From JBKECP01 sp047974765 (GTDB taxonomy: Bacteria; Pseudomonadota; Gammaproteobacteria; Pseudomonadales; Halieaceae), in contig JBKECP010000014.1 in assembly GCA_047974765.1 (NCBI GenBank), positions 28,389 to 92,388 on the forward strand: DNA of 64,000 nucleotides, in the 5' to 3' direction. The notes below the pieces were generated by a model. That model searched no databases. It had not been told where the DNA came from and worked only from the letters and a program-made list of their open reading frames with translations. The translations under genes and the position numbers were made by a program. This document shows positions 42,148 through 51,162 of this stretch, in pieces. Each line of letters opens with the position of its first letter. The first letter of the stretch is position 1.

Positions 42148-44751
42148 TTAATCAAGCAGTGATTGCAATTGATAAAGCGTCTCAAGTGCATTTCTGGGGC
42201 TTAATTCATCGACATCAATAACTGCCAGCGCTTCGGCAACCGGGTGGGGGGTGGCTGTACTGAAAAGCTCTGTCTGAGCAGGAGATGTCGCAGCAGTAGT
42301 CGTTAATGTTGAATGATTCAGGTGACTGTTTTTTTCGTCACGGCTCCCGCCCCTTTCCAATTCTGCCAGTTTGTCTTGTGCCGTCTTTAATACCGGTGCG
42401 GGAATGCCTGCCAGTTTGGCCACCTGCAAGCCGTAGCTGCGGTTGGCCGGACCTTCCTGAATATTATGCAAAAAGACCACATGGTCCTGATGTTCCGTGG
42501 CATCCAGATGCACATTGGCCATGGTCTGGCACTGTTCGGGCAGGGCGGTCAGCTCGAAGTAGTGGGTGGCGAAAAGTGTAAAGGCCTGTACGGAGCGCGC
42601 CAGTGAGATCGCCGTCGCCCAGGCCAGACTCAAACCGTCAAAGGTGCTGGTACCGCGGCCCACTTCATCCATTAATATCAGGCTGCGGGCAGTGGCGTTG
42701 TGCAAAATATTGGCGGTTTCGGTCATTTCCACCATGAAGGTGGAGCGACCGGAAGCGAGATCGTCAGAGGAGCCGATACGGGTAAAGATGCGATCCAGCG
42801 CCGACAGTCGAGCAGAGCTGGCCGGCACGAAAGCGCCAATATGGGCGAGCAGGGCAATCACTGCGTTCTGGCGCATGTAAGTTGATTTACCGCCCATATT
42901 GGGGCCGGTAATCAGCAGCATACGGCGCTGACGGTTGAGCTGAGTGTCGTTGGCAATAAAGGGCTCGTCGAGTACCTGCTCCACGACCAGGTGGCGGCCC
43001 GCACTGATCTCAAACCGCTGTTCTTCGCAAAATTGTGGCCGACAAAGTTCAAGCCGCTCGGCCCGTTCGGCCAGATTGGCCAGTACATCAATTTCAGCAA
43101 TGGCACTGGCGCTATCCTGCAAAGCCGCCAGATCTTCATTCAGGCGCTCCAGCAAGGCATCATAAAGTGCTTTTTCCCGGGCCAGGGCACGGCTTTTGGC
43201 CGATAGCGCCTTATCTTCAAAAGTTTTCAGTTCGGGAGTGATAAAGCGCTCGGCATTTTTCAGGGTCTGTCGGCGAACATAGCTGTCGGGAGCCTTGTCG
43301 GACTGACTGCGGCTTATCTCAATGTAGTAGCCATGTACCCGGTTGTAGCCGACCTTAAGTGTAGAGATACCCGTGGCTTCACGCTCGCGCTTTTCGATAT
43401 CCAGCAGATAATCGCCCGCATTACTGCTGATTTGCCGCAGTTCGTCCAGTTCGCTGTCATAGCCTTCGGCAATGACGCCACCGTCACGAATAACAACGGG
43501 CGGATTATCCACCAGCGCGCCGTCCAGCAGCTCGACCAGTTGTGGGTATTCGCCGGCTTGCTCCCTCAGTTCAGCCAGCTGCGAGCTGTCAACGGATGAC
43601 AGTTCACTGCGCAGCGGGGGCAGGGCGGCAAGGGAATGGCCCAGGCGCGATAGATCCCGGGGACGGGCCGAGCGCAGCGCCACCCGCGACAGGATGCGCT
43701 CCATATCACCGATGGGTTTGAGGTTCTCGCGCAGACTTTCGTAGCGGTAGTTATTGCTGAGGGCGGCAACGGCATCCTGGCGTATATTGAGTATGCTGAT
43801 ATCTGTCAATGGACGGTGCAGCCAGCGGCGCAGCAGTCGGCTGCCCATGGCAGTAATACTGCGATCGAGGACGGAGAATATGGTGTGTGTATCACCACCG
43901 GCGAGGTTGATATCGATTTCCAGATTGCGACGGGTGGCCGCATCCATGATTACACTGTCATCGCGGCTTTCGTGGCTGATGCTGCGCAAATGGGGCAGGT
44001 TGCTGCGCTGGGTATCTTTTACATATTGCAGCAGACAGCCAGCTGCGCCAATGGCGAGCTCCAGATGATCGCAGCCAAAGCCCTTGAGGTCGTGGCTCTG
44101 GAACTGGGCATTCAGCGCCCGCCGTGCACTGGTGCTGTCGAACTCCCACTCCGGCTGGCAGCGGGCACCGCGGCGCTCACTGGCCAGAGGTAAATGCAGC
44201 GTATCCCGGTACAGGGTTTCGGCAGGGTTGAGGCGTTGCAGTTCGCTGGCCAGCGCCTCTTCACCCTTGACTTCCAGTACCCGGAAGCGACCGCTGGTCA
44301 GATCGAGATAGGCGATACCGTAATGCTTCTCACTACCGCTGACAGCACCATTGATGGCCAGCAGCAGATTGTCAACGCGCTCCTGTAACAAAGCCTCATC
44401 GCTGAGGGTGCCGGGGGTGACAATGCGCACTACCTGCCGCTCGACTGGCCCTTTGCTGGTGGCTGGATCACCGATTTGTTCACAAATAGCTACCGAAATA
44501 CCGGCCCGTACCAGTCGTGCCAGATAACTCTCTGCCGCATGAAAGGGCACCCCCGCCATTGGAATAGGCTCACCGGCCGACTTGCCGCGGGCCGTCAGGG
44601 TGATATCGAGAATCTCTGCCGCCTTTTTGGCGTCGTCAAAAAACAGTTCGTAGAAATCTCCCATACGGTAGAACACCATATCCTGTGGGTGTTCGGCCTT
44701 GATACGCAGATATTGCTGCATCATGGGGGTGTGGTTGACGGTTTGATTCAC
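42148..44751 (-). CDS. mutS: DNA mismatch repair protein MutS
   Basis: MutS recognises mismatches and starts repair with MutL. The protein has 867 residues: [16 protein letters not shown] at the N-terminus, the mismatch-reading [15 protein letters not shown] with its Phe-x-Glu motif, Walker [14 protein letters not shown], Walker [23 protein letters not shown], and [12 protein letters not shown] polar, low-complexity stretch (about 790-835) precedes the C-terminal dimerisation tail. Confidence 0.97.
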   Translation of the reverse strand: MNQTVNHTPMMQQYLRIKAEHPQDMVFYRMGDFYELFFDDAKKAAEILDITLTARGKSAGEPIPMAGVPFHAAESYLARLVRAGISVAICEQIGDPATSKGPVERQVVRIVTPGTLSDEALLQERVDNLLLAINGAVSGSEKHYGIAYLDLTSGRFRVLEVKGEEALASELQRLNPAETLYRDTLHLPLASERRGARCQPEWEFDSTSARRALNAQFQSHDLKGFGCDHLELAIGAAGCLLQYVKDTQRSNLPHLRSISHESRDDSVIMDAATRRNLEIDINLAGGDTHTIFSVLDRSITAMGSRLLRRWLHRPLTDISILNIRQDAVAALSNNYRYESLRENLKPIGDMERILSRVALRSARPRDLSRLGHSLAALPPLRSELSSVDSSQLAELREQAGEYPQLVELLDGALVDNPPVVIRDGGVIAEGYDSELDELRQISSNAGDYLLDIEKREREATGISTLKVGYNRVHGYYIEISRSQSDKAPDSYVRRQTLKNAERFITPELKTFEDKALSAKSRALAREKALYDALLERLNEDLAALQDSASAIAEIDVLANLAERAERLELCRPQFCEEQRFEISAGRHLVVEQVLDEPFIANDTQLNRQRRMLLITGPNMGGKSTYMRQNAVIALLAHIGAFVPASSARLSALDRIFTRIGSSDDLASGRSTFMVEMTETANILHNATARSLILMDEVGRGTSTFDGLSLAWATAISLARSVQAFTLFATHYFELTALPEQCQTMANVHLDATEHQDHVVFLHNIQEGPANRSYGLQVAKLAGIPAPVLKTAQDKLAELERGGSRDEKNSHLNHSTLTTTAATSPAQTELFSTATPHPVAEALAVIDVDELSPRNALETLYQLQSLLD

Positions 44752-44964
44752 GATTGGCTTCTTCTTGTGGATTGCTGCGACATTGCTGGTTGAGAAAGGT
44801 CTGCCATGATACGAAAATCACTGCCGTCTAAACAGACCCTGTATCACTGAAGGTGTTGCAGATGTGTGGCGAAAAAATTGAAGTGATGAAGAGGCAGCCC
44901 CGACCTGTTGGCCGGAGCTGAAGATCTGGAATCAAGTTTAGAAAGCGTTCAGAAGCAGGTTTTT

Positions 44965-45654
44965 TTACTCTTCGTTGCTGATCACTTTATGTACAAGAGC
45001 GCCCAGTACTGCACCGGCAATGGGGGCCGCCCAGAACAGCCAGAGCTGACTCAGGGCGATACCACCTTCATAAACAGCAACACCAGTTGAGCGAGCCGGA
45101 TTGACGGAAGTATTGGTAACCGGGATGCTGATCAGGTGAATCAGCGTCAGGCACAGACCGATGGCAATGGGTGCAAAACCGGCAGGCGCGTTTTTATGTG
45201 TTGCTCCCAGTATGACTACCAGAAACATCATGGTCATGACCACTTCACAGATGAGGGCAGCTGTGAGTGAATAGCCGCCGGGTGAGTGTTCAGCGTAGCC
45301 GTTGGTGGCAAACCCGACCGAGAGATCAAAGCCCGTCTGGCCGGAGGCGATCAGATAGAGTACGCCACCGGCAGCAATGGCTCCCAGTACCTGGGCGATA
45401 ATGTAGGGTAGTAGATCAGAGGCGGGAATGCGTCCGCCGATAAACAGGCCCACTGATACTGCCGGATTGAGATGACAGCCGGAAACATGGCCAATCGCGT
45501 AAGCCATGGTCAGAACTGTCAGACCAAAGGCCAAGGCTACACCCAGTAAACCAATGCCAACTTCGGGAAAGGTTGCCGCCAATACCGCACTGCCACAGCC
45601 GCCCAGCACTAACCAAAATGTTCCGATAAATTCGGCACTTGTTTTTTTAAGCAT
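44965..45654 (-). CDS. aqpZ: Aquaporin Z
   Basis: This water channel of the inner membrane has 229 residues and six hydrophobic helices. Both NPA boxes are present, in [17 protein letters not shown] and [18 protein letters not shown]. The start [27 protein letters not shown] is typical of AqpZ. It is monocistronic. Confidence 0.95.
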   Translation of the reverse strand: MLKKTSAEFIGTFWLVLGGCGSAVLAATFPEVGIGLLGVALAFGLTVLTMAYAIGHVSGCHLNPAVSVGLFIGGRIPASDLLPYIIAQVLGAIAAGGVLYLIASGQTGFDLSVGFATNGYAEHSPGGYSLTAALICEVVMTMMFLVVILGATHKNAPAGFAPIAIGLCLTLIHLISIPVTNTSVNPARSTGVAVYEGGIALSQLWLFWAAPIAGAVLGALVHKVISNEE

Positions 45655-46210
45655 GGATATTCCTCCTGAATAAACAGGTAATGGCTGCGGCCAAATTCAG
45701 CCAGCAGTTATCACCTTCCTTTAAATGTATTGATTGCATTGCGTATTAATTCCGCCGTCAGATCTACAAAATAGTGACCGGGGAATTAGCAGTTTGGCTG
45801 TTTTTTCAAAAGGATCTGTAAATGCTTTGTATCAACTTGAACCTGTTTTGATCTTGCATTGGTGTGTTTTGCGTGGCCTTTTGAGGATGACGGCTTGAAA
45901 TTTCAGGCAAAAGCCCCACTTCGGTGCATTGGGCCGCCTTTCCCTGTTTTGTTGTCTATATGCGTGTTTTAGTGGCCATGGCAGTACCGTCCGGTACATA
46001 GAGTGGAAATGGATGGATTTTCAGGTGTGTCGACATTGGGTGGCGAAATACGCGCAGGGAAGTGATGATAGAGTCTTTGATAGCCCTCAGTACTGGTTGG
46101 GTATGCAAAATTTTATGGCAGGATAGCAGGTGTTTGTAACAGCAATTGCAAGATTTTTTGATGAGTAAATAGGCTGACAGGTAATTGGATGTATTTCCCA
46201 ATTTTCTCGA
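45655..46210. other. Long spacer between aqpZ and nnrS
   Basis: This is about 550 bases of divergent spacer. A 65-codon frame at 45929-46126 matches nothing recognised and lacks a ribosome site. It may be noncoding or a relic. The last part, 46200-46286, holds the nnrS control region described separately. Confidence 0.4.
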
Positions 46211-46224
46211 TGTGCAATTGCACA
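46211..46224. promoter_or_regulatory. Perfect 14-base palindrome overlapping the nnrS -35 region
   Basis: TGTGCAATTGCACA is a perfect palindrome. It overlaps the proposed -35 box (TTGCAC, 46218-46223). It is not a standard FNR or CRP site. A second regulator of nnrS could bind here; its identity is unknown. Confidence 0.45.
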
Positions 46225-46245
46225 GCTTCAGAAGTTGTATATAAA
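46218..46245 (+). promoter_or_regulatory. Putative sigma-70 promoter of nnrS
   Basis: TTGCAC (46218-46223), a 16-base spacer and TATAAA (46240-46245). The -10 box lies inside the NsrR-like site. Confidence 0.55.
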
Positions 46246-46254
46246 CTGCAACTT
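46232..46254. promoter_or_regulatory. NsrR-like operator of nnrS
   Basis: This is an 11-1-11 inverted repeat with left half AAGTTGTATAT and right half AACTGCAACTT. It agrees at 18 of 22 positions with the E. coli-type NsrR consensus halves AAGATGYATTT and AAATRCATCTT (consensus from memory). It covers the -10 box, so binding should repress. A NsrR-like gene lies 1.2 kb downstream. Confidence 0.65.
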
Positions 46255-46286
46255 ATTTTTCTAAAAACCATGATGGCCGTTCGTTG

Positions 46287-47468
46287 ATGAATTCTCCCGT
46301 GCGTTCGATGTTGCTGGCTTACAGCTTCCGTATCTTTTTCCCATTAGCCGCACTTTATGCTGCGGTGGCTATACTGGCCTGGATTGCCTTCCTGTTGGGT
46401 TGGGCATTGCCCGTGCCATCGACGCTTAACAGTCTGTGGCATGCCCATGAAATGCTTTATGGCTTTGTCAGTGCGGCCATTGCCGGTTTCTTATTGACTG
46501 CCATGACCAACTGGACAGGTGCGCCACCCCTGGCGGGGCGTGGTCTTGCAGCGTTGATGGCACTGTGGCTGGCGGGGCGGGTGGCTATGTGGAATGTCGC
46601 ATCATTGCCTTACTGGCTGATTGCGCTGGTCGAAGGTCTGTTCCTGCCTGTTATGGTGCTCTATGTGGCCGTCATATTACAGCGTTATGGCAATAAGCGA
46701 AATTTCGTGTTGGTGGCTGTTTTGCTGGGTATGGCCACGGGCAACGGATTGATGCACTGTGCTGTGCTGTTGGATAAGCCTGTGCTGGCGGCAGCGGGGC
46801 GTGACTTCGGCCTGGATCTGATTACGCTGCTGATGATTGTGGTGGCAGGCCGGATTACACCGGCCTTTACCCTTAACTGGTTGCGTATGCGCGGTGTGCA
46901 GGTGTCACCACCGTTTTGGCCCTGGCTGACACCTCTGGCGATGGGTAGCGTTATTGTGTTGGCTTTGAGTCATCTGCTGGGTCTGCCAGATGGCGTGGTG
47001 GGTCTGCTGGCCATGTTGGCCGGCGTGGTGAATTTGCTGCGGCTGGCGAGCTGGCGTGGCTGGCAGGCTCTGGCTGAGCCTTTACTGTGGATTTTGCATG
47101 CCGCTTATCTGTTTATTCCTATTGCTCTGTTGGCTCGGGCTGCCTTTTTATTGGGATTTATGGACAACGCCTCCTTCTGGTATCACGCACTGGGTATTGG
47201 TGCAATCGGCACACTGATTTTAGGCGTGATGACACGGGTGAGTGTGGGGCATACGGGGCGGCCCATGCGGCTTTTGCCTGGTGCTATCTTTATTTATATC
47301 GGAGTGCTTTGTGCGCTTGTTATGCGCCTGCTGGTGTCGCTGGGCTGGTTTGATTATTCACTGGGACTCACTATTGCCGCTGTTACCTGGGTGGGTGCAT
47401 TTGTACTGTTTGCCGGAATTTATGGTCCTTTGCTGAACCGGCCCAGGCCAGACGGGCGAGCGGGCTGA
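46287..47468 (+). CDS. nnrS: NnrS family protein (nitric oxide stress)
   Basis: NnrS is a haem- and copper-containing polytopic membrane protein linked to nitric oxide tolerance in denitrifiers and Vibrio. This protein has about 393 residues and around twelve hydrophobic helices. LWHAHEMLYGFVSAAIAGFLLTAMTNWTG is the family signature with its conserved His pair, and further conserved segments are GRITPAFT and GVMTRVSVGHTGR. Start is ATG 46287 (or TTG 46284). It is followed by the repressor gene after 27 bases. Confidence 0.93.
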   Translation: MNSPVRSMLLAYSFRIFFPLAALYAAVAILAWIAFLLGWALPVPSTLNSLWHAHEMLYGFVSAAIAGFLLTAMTNWTGAPPLAGRGLAALMALWLAGRVAMWNVASLPYWLIALVEGLFLPVMVLYVAVILQRYGNKRNFVLVAVLLGMATGNGLMHCAVLLDKPVLAAAGRDFGLDLITLLMIVVAGRITPAFTLNWLRMRGVQVSPPFWPWLTPLAMGSVIVLALSHLLGLPDGVVGLLAMLAGVVNLLRLASWRGWQALAEPLLWILHAAYLFIPIALLARAAFLLGFMDNASFWYHALGIGAIGTLILGVMTRVSVGHTGRPMRLLPGAIFIYIGVLCALVMRLLVSLGWFDYSLGLTIAAVTWVGAFVLFAGIYGPLLNRPRPDGRAG

Positions 47469-47495
47469 TAATCATCATAATAAGGGGTTCACAGC

Positions 47496-47936
47496 ATGCG
47501 GATTACACGACATACGGACTATGCTTTTCGTGTTCTTATGTTTGTTGCTCTTAAAGAGGGGGACACGGCAACCATCAGTGAGATTGCCGAGAGCTATGGC
47601 ATCTCTCGTCACCATTTGACCAAGGTGGTCAATCGTCTGCATCAGAAGGGACATCTGGTGGCAACCCGTGGTAAAAATGGCGGGCTTACTCTGCCGTGCC
47701 CGCCGGAGGATATTAATGTCGGAGAGGTTTTTCGGGATATGGAGAGTGAGCTGGCGGTTGTTGAATGTATGGATGACCCGCATATGTGTGTGTTATCCAA
47801 CTGTTGTGAACTGATGCGTCTGTTTGCCGGAGCCAGCTCTGCGTTTATGACCTATCTGGATCGCTATACACTGAGAGATTTACTGCCCGGGCGCGATCGC
47901 AGTAATTTGCGCAGAATATTGCTTATATCTACCTGA
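47496..47936 (+). CDS. nsrR: Rrf2-family NO-sensing repressor, NsrR-like
   Basis: This is a 146-residue Rrf2-family transcription factor. The winged helix at the N-terminus (MRITRHTDYAFRVLMFVAL, then TISEIAESYGISRHHLTKVVNRL and GKNGGLTL) matches NsrR rather than IscR. Three or four cysteines in ECMDDPHMCVLSNCCELM can ligate an Fe-S cluster, although the first gap is six residues, one or two longer than in E. coli NsrR. NsrR loses DNA binding when NO attacks its cluster. Two matching operators in this locus support the call. Confidence 0.88.
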   Translation: MRITRHTDYAFRVLMFVALKEGDTATISEIAESYGISRHHLTKVVNRLHQKGHLVATRGKNGGLTLPCPPEDINVGEVFRDMESELAVVECMDDPHMCVLSNCCELMRLFAGASSAFMTYLDRYTLRDLLPGRDRSNLRRILLIST

Positions 47937-47944
47937 GTATCGGA

Positions 47945-48319
47945 ATGCTTGAAAATATCCTCATTATCAAACATATCCATATAATGCTGGTTACTGTTTC
48001 GGTCAGTTTTTTTCTACTGCGTTTTTTATTGCGTGAATCAACAGGTGCCCTGCCTGATAAACGTATCCTGCGAATGGCGCCCCATATTATTGATACCTGC
48101 CTGTTAGTTAGCGGTGCGGCTTTGATGTATGCCTGGCATCTGTCGCCGCTGGCGGCAAACTGGCTTGGCCTCAAGCTGATATTGCTTGTTGTTTATGTTT
48201 TTCTGGGCCTTGCCGCAATGAAATGGTGCCGTACCCGAATCGGGCGAATACTGGCCTGTATAGCGGCTCTCATAACAATTGTAACGATGGCTGTTCTGGC
48301 CATAGCCAAGCCCTTCTAA
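47945..48319 (+). CDS. SirB2-like membrane protein
   Basis: This 124-residue protein has four hydrophobic helices and resembles the SirB2 family: IKHIHIMLVTVSVSFFLLRFLLR at the start and LGLKLILLVVYVFLGLAAMKW in the second half. The family's biochemical role is unknown. It starts nine bases after nsrR, so it belongs to the nnrS-nsrR operon. The conserved His residues (KHIHI) could bind a metal or haem, which is inference. Confidence 0.8.
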   Translation: MLENILIIKHIHIMLVTVSVSFFLLRFLLRESTGALPDKRILRMAPHIIDTCLLVSGAALMYAWHLSPLAANWLGLKLILLVVYVFLGLAAMKWCRTRIGRILACIAALITIVTMAVLAIAKPF

Positions 48320-48361
48320 ATTATCGTAAAGCACTGCATTTTTCCTGTTTTCAGGCACTTT

Positions 48362-48378
48362 TTGAGATTCATTCTCAA
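48362..48378. promoter_or_regulatory. Fur-box-like inverted repeat upstream of norC
   Basis: TTGAGA (48362-48367) and TCTCAA (48373-48378) flank five bases. The core TGAGATTCATTCTCA agrees at 11 of 14 positions with the 7-1-7 Fur site. It lies just upstream of the proposed norC -35 box. Iron control of the NO reductase is possible. Confidence 0.4.
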
Positions 48379-48388
48379 CACTAATTTG

Positions 48389-48417
48389 TTGACGAAAATA
48401 GGCTTTGCGCGTATAAG
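48389..48417 (+). promoter_or_regulatory. Putative sigma-70 promoter of norCBQD
   Basis: TTGACG (48389-48394), a 17-base spacer and TATAAG (48412-48417). Confidence 0.65.
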
Positions 48418-48437
48418 TGGCATCTCAGCTGCATCTT
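48415..48437. promoter_or_regulatory. NsrR-like operator of norCBQD
   Basis: This is an 11-1-11 inverted repeat with left half AAGTGGCATCT and right half AGCTGCATCTT. It agrees at 17 of 22 positions with the NsrR consensus halves. It begins in the -10 box and covers the likely transcription start, the usual place for a repressor. It is the second such site within 2.2 kb. Confidence 0.65.
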
Positions 48438-48482
48438 AAGATTTGAGATCCGCCCCGGTCTCAATTTACAGGGGAAAGAAAA

Positions 48483-48935
48483 ATGTCTGAAATGCTATCG
48501 CGCAATGCTGCGCGCAATATCTTTTTTGGTGGTTCCATCTTCTTCTTCCTCATTTTTGCTGCCTTGACCGCGCACAGTCACTGGTATGTGGTGAATGTGT
48601 CAACCGATCATGAAGGACTCACTGAGTCCATCGCCAGAGGTAAGCATGTGTGGGAAAAGAACAGCTGCATCAACTGCCATACACTGTTGGGTGAGGGCGC
48701 TTATTTTGCTCCCGAGCTGGGCAATGTATGGAACCGGTACGGTGGCCGCGACAATCCGGATGCTGCCCGTCAGGGTATCAAAGCCTGGATTAAGGCGCAG
48801 CCGCTGAATGTTCCTGGCCGGCGGAGAATGCCCGCATTTGATCTGAGTGAGCAGGAACTCGACGACCTGGTGGACTTCTTCCGCTGGACCGATTCCATCG
48901 ACACTCAGAACTGGCCGCCACATCCGGTAGGCTGA
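48483..48935 (+). CDS. norC: Nitric oxide reductase subunit C (cytochrome c)
   Basis: This membrane-anchored monohaem cytochrome c delivers electrons to NorB. It has 150 residues, an N-terminal helix (IFFGGSIFFFLIFAALTAH), the haem site SCINCHTLLGEGAYFAPEL (CxxCH) and a distal Met in RRMPAF. The ribosome site AGGGGAAAG precedes ATG 48483. It is the first gene of norCBQD. Confidence 0.96.
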   Translation: MSEMLSRNAARNIFFGGSIFFFLIFAALTAHSHWYVVNVSTDHEGLTESIARGKHVWEKNSCINCHTLLGEGAYFAPELGNVWNRYGGRDNPDAARQGIKAWIKAQPLNVPGRRRMPAFDLSEQELDDLVDFFRWTDSIDTQNWPPHPVG

Positions 48936-48966
48936 TTCGCGGCTATAGAACAGGAGATATTTACTG

Positions 48967-50313
48967 ATGAAATATGAAACCCAGCGAGTCGCCCTGGCGT
49001 ACTTCGCCGTTGCCATGGCATTGTTTCTACTGCAAATCGTCTTTGGCATTATGGCAGCAACTGTTTATGTTATGCCCGAGTTCCTGTCTGACGTGGAACC
49101 CTTCCACATCATGCGGATGAGCCACACCAACCTGCTGATTGTGTGGTTGCTGATCGGTTTTATGGGCAGTACCTATTATTTAATGCCCGAAGAGGCTGAA
49201 ACTGAAATCTACAGCCCTATGCTCGGCTATGTCGGCCTGGCCATCTTTGCGGTTGCCGGTGCAGGTGCCTTGCTGTCCTACCAGTTTGGTATTCACGAAG
49301 GGCGTGAGTTTCTGGAACAGCCACTGTGGTGCAAGATCCTGATAACCATTTCCTTCCTGATGTTCCTGTATAACACCAGCCGCACTTTGCTCGTTGGTCG
49401 CAAAACAGCCATCAATATGATCCTGATGCTGGGCCTGTGGCTGGCGGCTGTATTCTGGCTGTTTGCCTTCTATAACCCAACCAACCTGTCCCTCGACAAA
49501 ATCTACTGGTGGTGGGTTGTACACATCTGGGTGGAAGGTGTGTGGGAACTGATCATGGCATCACTGCTGGCTTACCTGCTGATCAAAATGACCGGTGTAG
49601 ACCGTGAAATTATCGAGAAGTGGCTGTATGTGATTATCGGTCTGGCCCTGTTCTCAGGCCTGCTGGGTACCGGTCATCACTATTACTGGATTGGTGCGCC
49701 GGGTTACTGGCAGCCACTGGGCAGTTTCTTCTCTACGCTGGAAGTGGCGCCCTTTTTTGCGATGGTGATGTTTGCCTTCTACATGTTCTGGAAAGGGCGT
49801 CGCAATCACCCCAACAATGCCGCCATGCTGTGGACACTGGGCAGTGCAACCGTCGCCTTTTTCGGCGCCGGTGTATGGGGCTTTTTGCATACTCTGTCAT
49901 GGGTAAACTACTACAGCCACGGTACTCAGGTTACAGCAGCTCACGGTCACCTGGCCTTCTACGGTGCCTATGTCATGCTGGTGCTGGCCGTTATCACTTA
50001 TGCCATGCCGCAACTGCGCCGGGTGCAGCCCTATAATCAGCTGCTCAATATGTGGAGTTTCTGGCTGATGACCTCTGCCATGTGCTTTATGACTTTCACC
50101 CTGACTTTTGCCGGTATTGTACAAACACACCTGCAGCGGGTGCTGGCTATGAACTATATGCAGGTGCAATCCCAGATCGAGATTTTCTATATTATGCGTC
50201 TGGGTACCGGTTGTGTCGTGGCTATTGCTGCGCTGCTGTATCTTTACTCTATCTTTGGTCCGGCCAGGCAGAAACTGCCTGAAGACAGTGCATCTGCCAC
50301 TGCTGTGGCCTGA
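48967..50313 (+). CDS. norB: Nitric oxide reductase subunit B
   Basis: The catalytic subunit reduces two NO to N2O at a haem b3/non-haem iron centre. It has 448 residues and twelve helices. Visible elements are MRMSHTNLLIVWLL (haem ligand His), VHIWVEGVWELIMASLLAY (FeB His and Glu), GTGHHYYWIG (FeB His pair) and AAHGHLAFYGAY. The short form without a fused quinol oxidase domain, next to norC, indicates a cytochrome c-dependent cNOR. Confidence 0.97.
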   Translation: MKYETQRVALAYFAVAMALFLLQIVFGIMAATVYVMPEFLSDVEPFHIMRMSHTNLLIVWLLIGFMGSTYYLMPEEAETEIYSPMLGYVGLAIFAVAGAGALLSYQFGIHEGREFLEQPLWCKILITISFLMFLYNTSRTLLVGRKTAINMILMLGLWLAAVFWLFAFYNPTNLSLDKIYWWWVVHIWVEGVWELIMASLLAYLLIKMTGVDREIIEKWLYVIIGLALFSGLLGTGHHYYWIGAPGYWQPLGSFFSTLEVAPFFAMVMFAFYMFWKGRRNHPNNAAMLWTLGSATVAFFGAGVWGFLHTLSWVNYYSHGTQVTAAHGHLAFYGAYVMLVLAVITYAMPQLRRVQPYNQLLNMWSFWLMTSAMCFMTFTLTFAGIVQTHLQRVLAMNYMQVQSQIEIFYIMRLGTGCVVAIAALLYLYSIFGPARQKLPEDSASATAVA

Positions 50314-50325
50314 TAGTTGGAACTT

Positions 50326-51150
50326 ATGACAACTGACTCAAGCATATCTGCGCCGGATATTACCCCGGCGCAGCTTCCTTTCTATCAGAACATCGGCGGT
50401 GAGTGTGAACTCTTTCGTCACGCTTATGAGCAGCATCTACCTCTATTGCTGAAGGGGCCAACCGGTTGTGGCAAAACCCGTTTTGTTCAGCATATGGCGG
50501 CCGTACTTGGTAAGCCCTTGTACACCGTGGCCTGCCATGACGATCTGACCGCCGCTGACTTGACCGGTCGTTACCTGCTGCGCAACGGTGAGACGCAGTG
50601 GGTCGATGGCCCGCTCACACGCGCGGTGCGCGAGGGTGGTATCTGCTATCTGGATGAAGTGGTTGAGGCGCGCAAGGATGTTACCGTGGTGTTGCATCCA
50701 CTGACCGATGACCGGCGCATGTTGCCCCTTGAACGAACAGGCGAACAGCTGGAGGCGCCGCAGGGCTTTATGCTGGTGGTGTCGTATAACCCCGGCTATC
50801 AACATGTGTTGAAAGCCCTCAAACCCAGTACCCGGCAACGTTTTGTCGCCCTCAGTTTTGATTTTCCACCGGCTGCTCAGGAGAGCGTTATTGTGGCCCG
50901 CGAAAGCGGCCTGTCAGAAGCCAGAGCCATGGCGCTGGTTAATCTGGCCAATCGTCTGCGCGCACTCAAGGGGCAGGATCTGGAGGAGGGGGTTTCAACC
51001 CGTCTGCTGATCTATTGTGGCTCTCTGATACAGGCGGGGGTGCCCATTATGACAGCGGCCCGGGCAACGCTGGTAGAGCCTTTGACTGATGATGTTGATG
51101 TTCAGGAAGGTCTGCTGGAAGCCGTTCGCGCCACCTTTGGTGAAGACTGA
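50326..51150 (+). CDS. norQ: NorQ, MoxR-family AAA+ ATPase
   Basis: This chaperone ATPase of the CbbQ/NirQ/NorQ type is needed with NorD to insert the non-haem iron into NorB. It has about 274 residues: Walker A LLKGPTGCGKTRF, Walker B GGICYLDEVVEARKD, and a conserved SYNPGYQ sensor segment. ATG 50326 is chosen; an in-frame TTG nine bases earlier is less likely. Confidence 0.92.
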   Translation: MTTDSSISAPDITPAQLPFYQNIGGECELFRHAYEQHLPLLLKGPTGCGKTRFVQHMAAVLGKPLYTVACHDDLTAADLTGRYLLRNGETQWVDGPLTRAVREGGICYLDEVVEARKDVTVVLHPLTDDRRMLPLERTGEQLEAPQGFMLVVSYNPGYQHVLKALKPSTRQRFVALSFDFPPAAQESVIVARESGLSEARAMALVNLANRLRALKGQDLEEGVSTRLLIYCGSLIQAGVPIMTAARATLVEPLTDDVDVQEGLLEAVRATFGED

Positions 51151-51162
51151 AGGAGCACTGAT

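Noticed and set aside
45929..46126. 65-codon frame between aqpZ and nnrS
   Set aside because: No recognised similarity or ribosome site.
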